This document shows positions 7,735-15,500 of a stretch of 33,356 nt of DNA, one piece after another (position 1 is the stretch's first letter; each line of letters opens with the position of its first letter). The stretch is from Flavobacteriia bacterium (GTDB lineage Bacteria > Bacteroidota > Bacteroidia > Flavobacteriales_D > Crocinitomicaceae). Location: assembly GCA_947455515.1 (NCBI GenBank), contig CANGOF010000020.1, positions 1-33,356 of the forward strand, read 5' to 3'. The position numbers and the translations under genes are program-made. Below the pieces are notes generated by a model that was not told the DNA's origin, made no database searches, and was given only the letters and a program-made list of their open reading frames with translations.

Positions 7735-10245
7735 TTAACGTATTAAAGTGATTATTCCTTTCAACTTCTGTTGCTCCCCATTCAGTTCAATATCTAATAG
7801 ATAACTATAATTTCCAGCATTTGCAGGGTCTCCTTTATACGTTCCATCCCAAGTATCGGTAGCTGACGTAGTAGAAAAAACTAAATGTCCCCATTCATTA
7901 AAAATCATCAAGTTCAATTTTGTTGTTGGAGAAATTCCCATCATTTTTATTTTGTCGTTTAATCCGTCTCCATTCGGTGTAAATGCAGTCGGAATAAATA
8001 ACTCCGTAGTTAAGGTAACTGGTACATTTTTAATAATGGCATTTTCACAAGTATATTGATCCTTAATCGTTAACTGTATTTGATTGTCATAGGTTTCATT
8101 GAACGTAAATGCGGGATTAAAAATGGTAGAAACTACCTTGCCATTTAAATTCCAAGTATATGCGTAATCCATTTGTGTTTTCGTAGCAGTAAATTGAATT
8201 AATGCATAACTATTACTTTTTTTCAATTCAATAAACGTAAAATCAGGCTGAGGAAGCGCTTGTTTAAAGTAAGTATGTGTATCGGAGATAAGCGACTTAT
8301 TTGCATCTATCTTGCATACAAAATGATAGATGCCTCCTTGTTTGATATAGATAATTGAATCCAAGGTTTTGAATAATTGGTTATCTTTATACCAAGCTAT
8401 ATTCTTAGAATAACTTGCTTTTAGTTGAATAGAATCTCCAGCACAAAAATTAGTTTTCCCTTTATCTATAATGAAAACTTTTGTTGGAATCGGATTAAAA
8501 ACAATATTCACCGTATCCGAATGTGTTCCACACCCATAAACATTACTTACTAAAACAGCATACTTTCCTGAATTTGTAACTTTAATACTTTGTGTTTCTG
8601 CATTCGTTGACCATACATAATTGGTTCCTGGAGTTGCCGTTAATGTCAATGTATCTCCTGTATATAAAGTTTGAATCGTCGATTTGGAAATATTACTCAC
8701 TGGGAATGAATTGAAAACAACATAAAGCGTATCCTGTTTTGATAAACATTGCCCTTTTAATGACGTAACGTAATATTTTCCATCCGATTTTACAGTAATC
8801 GTATTTGAAACTGCGTTTGTATTCCAAGTCACTACGGTATTATCTGAAGTTGAAATTTTAACACTATCTCCGATGCATAAATCGGTGTTTTTATTTTTTT
8901 GAATCGTAAAAATGGAATTTTTAAGAACAGTTACCACAAGTGGATTAGAACTCTGGTCGTAATATCCAGTTTTTTGGCCTCTAACCTCGATTGTGTGAAC
9001 TCCTACAGGTAGATTATTAGAAGTAACACTGATGGTTTTCGACGTAGAGGTTTGTACTTTTTTTCCATCGACATACACTACATACAATTCAAAATCGTTT
9101 TTAATTTCGAGAGCTACATCGATACTCTGACAAACCGTAATTGAATCTTTCGGTGAAATTTGAAATTTAACCACAGGATTTGGAATCGGCTTAGGAATTG
9201 TTATTTTCCGAATCAATTCATTATACGCATCTCCTATGATTAGGTAGTCATCTTTTTTACTAATCGAAATGGAAGTTGCACCATTAAACGTTGAAGCATT
9301 GGCATAAGCATCAATTGCGCCCTTTTTACCCACAATTCCAGCGTAGGTTGTAACAAGTTGATTCGTGTCAATTTTTCGGACTATGTAGTTATATCCATCC
9401 ATTACATAAATATTTCCGATAGAATCAATTGCTACATCCCAAGGATTATTGAATGTGGAAACTGTTTTATTTCCATCTTTACTACCTACAACTCCATTTC
9501 CTCCCAAAGTAACCACGTCTCCATTTGGATATATTTTACGGATTGCATGACTATGCTCGTCTGCCACATATAAGTTTCCTTTCTTGTCTATTTCTAAACC
9601 ATAAGGCTTATTAAACCATGCATTTTTCCCATTGCCATCTACTAAACCTGCATTATTGACATCTCCCGCAATGGTCGTTACTTGACCCGTCACTGCAATT
9701 TTTCGAATAATACTGGTTAAATGATCTGCGACATAAATATTTCCAAATTTGTCCACTGCAATTCCCAATGGATTTCCAAAAGTCGCCAGCAAAGGATTTA
9801 CAGCATCTTTTACTCCTTGACTTCCAGTCCCTGCAATTGTTGATACTAATCCTGTTGGACTAATTTTTCTAACTTTATTATTACGTGTATCCGCAACATA
9901 GATTGTTCCATCGTCGGCAACAGTTATTCCCCAAGGTTCATTGAAACTTGCTAATACTCCTTGTCCATCCGTACTACCTTTACTCCCAGTTCCCGCAATG
10001 GTTGTAACTATGCCATTCGTATCTAATTTACGGATCAAATGATTATATCTATCTGCAATATAAACATTCCCAAACTTATCCACTTCTACTCCATGAGGAT
10101 TATTGAACGTTGCATTCAAAGCCACATCATCGCGCTTACCAATGCTATCCAACATCCCTGCGATAGTACTAACTATTTGTGCATCAGAATATTGAATAGT
10201 CAATATGAAAAACAAGGAAAAAACGATTTTAAAAATAATTCTCAT
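7735..10245 (-). CDS. Secreted NHL beta-propeller protein with type IX (type B) sorting domain
   Basis: Large extracellular protein, 836 residues from the chosen start. The start at 10245 gives a clean signal peptide (MRIIFKIVFSLFFILTIQYS, then DAQ); the in-frame ATG at 10272 only adds nine non-signal residues. Residues about 30-345 hold six NHL repeats, each of the form G[IVL]xVDxxGNxYVADxxNxxIRK followed by a TTIAGTGS-like loop, enough for a six-bladed propeller. Then come several Ig/PKD-like beta domains with CxGDS-type motifs (CIGDSVKIS, CAGDSIQLK). The C-terminus (from LFIPTAFTPNGDGLND near residue 748) is the CHU_C/gliding-motility-associated domain that directs export by the type IX system. 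The PorP/SprF-OmpA gene follows after 2 bases. An adhesin or surface-binding role is inference. Confidence 0.88.
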   Translation of the reverse strand: MRIIFKIVFSLFFILTIQYSDAQIVSTIAGMLDSIGKRDDVALNATFNNPHGVEVDKFGNVYIADRYNHLIRKLDTNGIVTTIAGTGSKGSTDGQGVLASFNEPWGITVADDGTIYVADTRNNKVRKISPTGLVSTIAGTGSQGVKDAVNPLLATFGNPLGIAVDKFGNIYVADHLTSIIRKIAVTGQVTTIAGDVNNAGLVDGNGKNAWFNKPYGLEIDKKGNLYVADEHSHAIRKIYPNGDVVTLGGNGVVGSKDGNKTVSTFNNPWDVAIDSIGNIYVMDGYNYIVRKIDTNQLVTTYAGIVGKKGAIDAYANASTFNGATSISISKKDDYLIIGDAYNELIRKITIPKPIPNPVVKFQISPKDSITVCQSIDVALEIKNDFELYVVYVDGKKVQTSTSKTISVTSNNLPVGVHTIEVRGQKTGYYDQSSNPLVVTVLKNSIFTIQKNKNTDLCIGDSVKISTSDNTVVTWNTNAVSNTITVKSDGKYYVTSLKGQCLSKQDTLYVVFNSFPVSNISKSTIQTLYTGDTLTLTATPGTNYVWSTNAETQSIKVTNSGKYAVLVSNVYGCGTHSDTVNIVFNPIPTKVFIIDKGKTNFCAGDSIQLKASYSKNIAWYKDNQLFKTLDSIIYIKQGGIYHFVCKIDANKSLISDTHTYFKQALPQPDFTFIELKKSNSYALIQFTATKTQMDYAYTWNLNGKVVSTIFNPAFTFNETYDNQIQLTIKDQYTCENAIIKNVPVTLTTELFIPTAFTPNGDGLNDKIKMMGISPTTKLNLMIFNEWGHLVFSTTSATDTWDGTYKGDPANAGNYSYLLDIELNGEQQKLKGIITLIR

Positions 10246-10589
10246 ACAATAGTGTAAAGCAGATTGGTGCACGCTTTTATTGTACTTGTATTCTAGAAAA
10301 AGGTTTCAAAAAGAGTAATTCAACATGATAGGATACGATGTGTATAATTACGCATTTACATGGAAAGGTAAAACTATCGAATATATTTTCCCTCCTCGAG
10401 GGGCGATTAAGGGAGGTGATCTAAAGTTTACGCTTTCAAGGTTTACTTCTTTTACTTTTCACATTAACATTTGGTATTCGAATGTAATTTTTCTTTCTTC
10501 TCAAGAGAGGAAGCTTACAAATCAAGCTTATATAAGCGTAATAAAAAAGGTGGAAAAGTATTACTTTTACGAAACACGTAAACAAAGCA
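10246..10589. other. Divergent intergenic region with one palindromic repeat
   Basis: About 340 bases between the leftward NHL gene and the rightward histidine kinase gene. It should hold both promoters, but I find no exact TAnnTTTG element for either. It carries one CCCTCC repeat (10388-10421) and the small inverted repeat AAGCTT...AAGCTT near 10511-10530. An open frame at 10325-10606 crosses the repeat and is not convincing as a gene. Confidence 0.6.
10388..10421 (+). repeat. CCCTCC palindromic repeat, copy 3
   Basis: Reads TTCCCTCCTCGAGGGGCG then ATTAAGGGAGGTGATC, a diverged copy of the repeat at 2660-2693. Located between divergent promoters, where a terminator role is unlikely for both flanking genes. 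Confidence 0.75.
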
Positions 10590-12137
10590 ATGGATCTCTA
10601 TTCTAAAAAACAACGTTGGAAAATCATCTTATTAGGTATTGCACTACTATTGATTTCTGCATCCTTGTTTTTCTCGAATTCCATCGTGTCTAAAGTGAGT
10701 ATCCGTGAGCGTTACCGTGTGAAACAATGGGCGGAAGCAATTAAAAAGAAAGCGGAATTGGTTCAACTTACCAACCTCACTTTTTCTCAATTGCGCGATA
10801 AAGAACGCAATGAAATGGAATTATGGAGTAGCGCAACCAAAGAGATTTTGAAGCCGATTGACATTAACCAAATGCCGGACTACACCCTTCCTTTGAAAAT
10901 CATTAACATCAACAAATCCATTCCGGTTATACTATACGATAATAACAACGATGTGTCCGAACATTTACATCTCGACTTTACGTATTCAGATTTTAATAAG
11001 CAACACGATGCGCTTCCCGACACTATGGTCAAACGTATGTTCAACGACACATTACTTCACTTAGTAAACTCTTGGAAATACAAAATAACCATTGAGATTG
11101 ATGAAGGATTGGTAATGAACTGTGCATACACCGACTCCAAAGAAATTACACGATTGGAAAACGAACGAGACTCGTTGATTCGAGCATTCAATAAAGAACT
11201 AAAAGCCAACGAAGGTGCTGTTCCTGTTTTATTAGTGGATGCGAATTCCGATTCTATTTTAGCGACCAATATCCCCTTAAAGAATACCAACAAAGCGGAA
11301 GTACTTGAAACCATAGCACGTTTGAAACGCAGTAACAAAGCCATTCCAATCAATTTTGGCAGCTCACAACACAGCTTTTTGTACTACGACGACAGTCCAG
11401 AATTAAAGAAATTGCAGTATTTCCCGTATGTTCAATTCATCATTTTCACCTTATTTATTTTTGTTGGTTACCTCATCTTTAACACCTTCCGTAAAGCCGA
11501 ACAAAATCAAGTGTGGGCAGGAATGGCGAAAGAAACAGCCCATCAATTAGGTACACCTCTCTCCTCTTTATTGGCTTGGGTACAGTATTTAGAAACACAA
11601 AATATCGATCCGAGCATCGCACTCGAAATGCAAAAAGATGTGAGTCGATTAGAGCAAGTAGCCAATCGTTTTTCGAAAATTGGTTCCGCAACACAATTAG
11701 AAGACAAAAACATCGTTGATACAGTAAGTACGGTTATTGATTATTTGAAATTGCGCGTGTCCAACAAAATACATTTTTCCATACAAAGCGATTCTCCAGA
11801 AATGCTTGTGCCCCATAATCCTCCCTTGATTGAGTGGGTGATTGAAAATATCACCAAAAATGCAGTGGATTCCATGGAAACAGCAGGTCAACTCAATATT
11901 ACCATTTCACGAGATACAATCCATGTAAACATTGATATCCAAGACACAGGTAAAGGGATCGCACACAATCAATTTAAAACCATTTTTAAACCAGGTTACA
12001 CAACCAAAAAACGTGGCTGGGGACTAGGACTTTCCTTAGTAAAACGAATTATTAACGAATACCACAAAGGAAACGTATTTGTATTACATTCCGAAATCGA
12101 TAAAGGAACTACTTTTAGAATCGCATTAAAACAATAA
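10590..12137 (+). CDS. Membrane sensor histidine kinase (orphan)
   Basis: Two-helix sensor kinase of 515 residues. One transmembrane helix lies near residues 11-30, then an extracytoplasmic sensor region of about 245 residues, then a second helix near 277-298 (VQFIIFTLFIFVGYLIF). The dimerisation/H-box reads ETAHQLGTPLSSL with the phosphorylatable His at residue 318; the ATPase domain shows N-box NITKNAVDSM, G1 DTGKGI (about residue 452), F-box FKPGYTTK and G2 GWGLGLSL. All catalytic motifs are intact. The sensor region is not a domain I recognise. There is no response regulator gene beside it, so its partner is elsewhere. It is followed by a repeat, a small membrane protein and an alpha-2-macroglobulin gene, all on the same strand. 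Confidence 0.88.
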   Translation: MDLYSKKQRWKIILLGIALLLISASLFFSNSIVSKVSIRERYRVKQWAEAIKKKAELVQLTNLTFSQLRDKERNEMELWSSATKEILKPIDINQMPDYTLPLKIININKSIPVILYDNNNDVSEHLHLDFTYSDFNKQHDALPDTMVKRMFNDTLLHLVNSWKYKITIEIDEGLVMNCAYTDSKEITRLENERDSLIRAFNKELKANEGAVPVLLVDANSDSILATNIPLKNTNKAEVLETIARLKRSNKAIPINFGSSQHSFLYYDDSPELKKLQYFPYVQFIIFTLFIFVGYLIFNTFRKAEQNQVWAGMAKETAHQLGTPLSSLLAWVQYLETQNIDPSIALEMQKDVSRLEQVANRFSKIGSATQLEDKNIVDTVSTVIDYLKLRVSNKIHFSIQSDSPEMLVPHNPPLIEWVIENITKNAVDSMETAGQLNITISRDTIHVNIDIQDTGKGIAHNQFKTIFKPGYTTKKRGWGLGLSLVKRIINEYHKGNVFVLHSEIDKGTTFRIALKQ

Positions 12138-12156
12138 AAATTATTGCCTCATCGTC

Positions 12157-12190
12157 TTCCCTCCTTGAGGAGGGATCGAGGGAGGTGACT
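12157..12190 (+). repeat. CCCTCC palindromic repeat, copy 4
   Basis: Reads TTCCCTCCTTGAGGAGGG then ATCGAGGGAGGTGACT, nearly identical to copy 1. It lies 20 bases after the histidine kinase stop and 20 bases before the next start, so it could modulate readthrough inside this gene run. Confidence 0.85.
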
Positions 12191-12210
12191 AACTTATAAT
12201 AAACAAAACT

Positions 12211-12528
12211 ATGAAACAAAACTTAAAAAAACCACTTCTAATTTATATAGCACTTGTACTGATACTTTCAGCTGTCTTCTTTCTATTTCGCATCGATTTA
12301 TTTCCAGGAGAAATTACCACGAAAGATAAAATTTACACCTGCGACATCAGCTTATCGTATTTCATTGGTATGGGAGGAAGCAAACAAGATTTTGCCAACA
12401 TTGAATCATTTCGTTTGTTACCAAAAGGTTATGCCTTGGCGATTATTATGATTTTAGGTTTACCTGCACTCGTAGCATACCGTGTTCATTTGAATACCAA
12501 AAAGAAGCAAGATACTATCCAAAACTAA
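12211..12528 (+). CDS. Small two-helix membrane protein of unknown function
   Basis: 105 residues. Transmembrane helices lie near residues 8-26 (LLIYIALVLILSAVFFLF) and 72-91 (GYALAIIMILGLPALVAY), with about 45 residues between them that would face the periplasm (contains DLFPGEITTKDKIYTCDIS and one Cys). The C-terminal tail KKKQDT is basic and probably cytoplasmic. I do not recognise a family. It sits between the sensor kinase and the alpha-2-macroglobulin gene on the same strand, so a link with envelope sensing is possible but unproven. Confidence 0.62.
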   Translation: MKQNLKKPLLIYIALVLILSAVFFLFRIDLFPGEITTKDKIYTCDISLSYFIGMGGSKQDFANIESFRLLPKGYALAIIMILGLPALVAYRVHLNTKKKQDTIQN

Positions 12529-12532
12529 TCAT

Positions 12533-12577
12533 CCATTCCCCGGACCACTGAGACTCTCGAAGAGAAGGGGGAGGAAA
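12533..12577. repeat. Imperfect palindrome before the alpha-2-macroglobulin gene
   Basis: CCCC at the left pairs with GGGG at the right around CTCT-CGA-AGAG. It is related in style, but not clearly in sequence, to the CCCTCC repeats. It ends 12 bases before the ATG and may hide or replace the ribosome binding region. Confidence 0.4.
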
Positions 12578-12588
12578 ATTCATCCACT

Positions 12589-15500
12589 ATGAAAAATCTA
12601 ATCCTTTTCGTTTTACTTTTCAGTATTACTACACTTTTCGCGCAACAGAAAAAAGCAACACCAAATTCAGCAAGTTGGGATCAATTTGAAAAACTAAACG
12701 AAGATGGTTTATACAAAGATGCGCTAAACCTACTTACTACTATTTTAGATCAAGCGATCAAAAAAAATAACTCAGCTGATTTTCAGAAAGCGTTGAACAA
12801 ATATGTAGATCTCGTTCCGAATGCTTTACTGGAAAACGATGAAAAATTGGCATTATTAAATCAATTAGAACATAAAATAGATCAAACGAAAGTTCCATTA
12901 AATAATATAGGACATTTGTTTTTGGCCAATTTGTATAATCAATTTTACTATCAATGGGAACTAGATGAAGAGTTTAAATTAGAGATCAATAAAGAGATTA
13001 TTACAAACCATTATCAAGGGGTACATTATCACTATAAAAAAGCGCTTTTACACTTCGAAGATTTAATAAATTATGATGCTATTGGAATACACACGCTTTA
13101 CGAATCAGATAGTTTTGATATTATTTCCCAACCAACTTTATTAAATTATTATTTACCCAAAATCAAAGCAAGATTTAATAATCTGAATTACAAAGACACA
13201 ACTCTTTTTTATCAAACAGAAAACTTAGCGAAATATTCAACTGATACGATTTTATCACTTTTTCAATCTTTAGAAAGCTTTCATTTGAAAAACAATCAGT
13301 ACTATGCTTATGTTGAAACAGTTTTCAATCGAATAGAATTTATCACCTCAAATACCAACTACAATAGAACTAAATACATTCCAAATTTAAATTGGTTAAT
13401 TGAAAATTTAAAAAATATACCAGCTGTGTTAAAAGTCATCGTAAAACAAGCAGGTCAATTAAACGAACTTGGATATTTATATGATTGGAAAGAAAATCCA
13501 ATCGTAAAAAACAAAAATGAACAAGCAATAAAATTAGTCGAAGCAGGATGTCAAAAGTATCCTACCTCATTATATTATCATCAAGCTCAACAATTTATAT
13601 ATGATATAAAAAATCCTCTTTTTGAAGCGCAACTTAATGGAAAGACTTTTTTAAATGAATCAAATCTACTCTCAATCACCTATAAAAACATAGATAGTGT
13701 ACATTTATCGGTTTTTCACATTGATAAAATTAGTTACGACACAAGTAAAAACTTCTTGAAAGCTTATCAGCTCAGAAAAATTCATCAAAAGATTCTTAAG
13801 CTAGATAAAAATGGATTGTATAACGAACATACAAAGGATTTCATTTTACCCGCTTGGAAAGAAACTGGAAAGTTTTTGGTGATGATAAGCGAAAATGAAA
13901 CTGTTACAAATCGAATAATTTCTGAAGATAGTATTAATTCATACATGAAATTTTCGTATGTTTTTGTTGATATACATGATTTCACCGTGCTTTACAAAGC
14001 TGAAAATGGAAACGGAATTCTACACATATTGGATTTGAAAACAGGTAATCCAATTAAAAATACGAGGATTGAGATTTGGGATGAGGCATTAAAAGATGTA
14101 AAAAAGTATGTATCAAATAAGCAGGGAGAATGTATATTTCCTATTGACTCTTCTCGCATTCATTGGAAAGTATTTTATAAAAATGATAGCTTAGAAAAAA
14201 AACTTATTAAAAAACTAAATGTAAATGACGAAAAGATTTACTTCAGTATACTTACAGATAGAGCAATATATCGTCCTGGACAAAAAGTTTATTTCAAAAT
14301 ATTTGCCTTTAAAAACACATATCCTCTTATAACAAGTTCGATTTCAACTGATATTAATATTAAAATAACAGATAGTGAAGGAAAAGAAATATATGTTTCG
14401 ACAGATAATATAAAAACAAATGAATTTGGAACCTATAGCAGTTCGTTTATGTTACCAAAAAACAATCTACAATTAGGTGACTATGATTTTCAAGTATCAC
14501 ATTCTAAATCAGAAAACGAATCATCAACTCAATTCAAAGTTGAAGAATATAAAAGACCAACATTTTATATTGAAAATCAAATTAAAGAAAATCAAATCTC
14601 ATTTGGTGATACCATCAATATAATTGGCAAAGCAGTATCATTTAGTGGCTACCCAATAAGTAAAGCAAAAGTTAAAATTTCTATCGCTTGCAATTCAAAC
14701 ATATTGAGTGGCAAAAAACAACTAGACACTTTACTTTATTCAGATATTAATGGTCTTTATAGTTACCGTTTTATAACAAACAAAAACTCGGATTTAGGCG
14801 GTGAATATTTAAGAATAAACATCAATGTAACGAATACTATCGGTGAGACTCAAACTAATAATTTCAGTAAGGAAATTGGATTTTTATATAATCCATGGTC
14901 AAATAATATTACAGACACAGAGATATTTACACATAATCATGACATCTTTACTTTCAATTTAAATGAAAAACCGAAAGAAATTACTCCTTTCCATCTCACC
15001 ATCTTACGCAAAAAGTCAACTAATCGAATTTTAAATAATACGTGGGAAGAAAGTGAATTTAAAGCTTTTACACGCTCAGAATTCAAAAATCAATTTCCTA
15101 ATGACGTTTATTTTGACGATGAAATTATTGAAAGTGAATATGATACAATTTCTCAATTCATCAAGAACATCGGGGATAGTATTAATTTTCAAGAAGTCAC
15201 AAAATCATTACCTGGTAACTATAAACTGTTAATGTATTATATTAATTTCAAAGGTGATACAATCAAAAATGAAGATTATCTTACATCAATTGATATTCAA
15301 AAATCTAAAAATCAACATAATGATGAGATTTGGATTAGTCAATTAATTGACAATGTTGAGTTAGGTTCGAAACTTCCAATATTGATTGGTACAAACTATA
15401 CAAACCAATATATGCATTTTAGAATTTATCGTAAAGACCGCTTAATTTTAAGTGATTTTTTACGAATAGATAAACGAAAAATTATTTATTATACGATTCA

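Noticed and set aside
9200-10150. Regular repeats that might suggest a CRISPR or tandem array
   Set aside because: The periodicity is protein-level NHL repetition with diverged DNA; there are no identical direct repeats with unique spacers.
10325-10606. Open frame of 93 codons before the histidine kinase gene
   Set aside because: It crosses a palindromic repeat, overlaps the kinase start and has no signal, domain or plausible composition.
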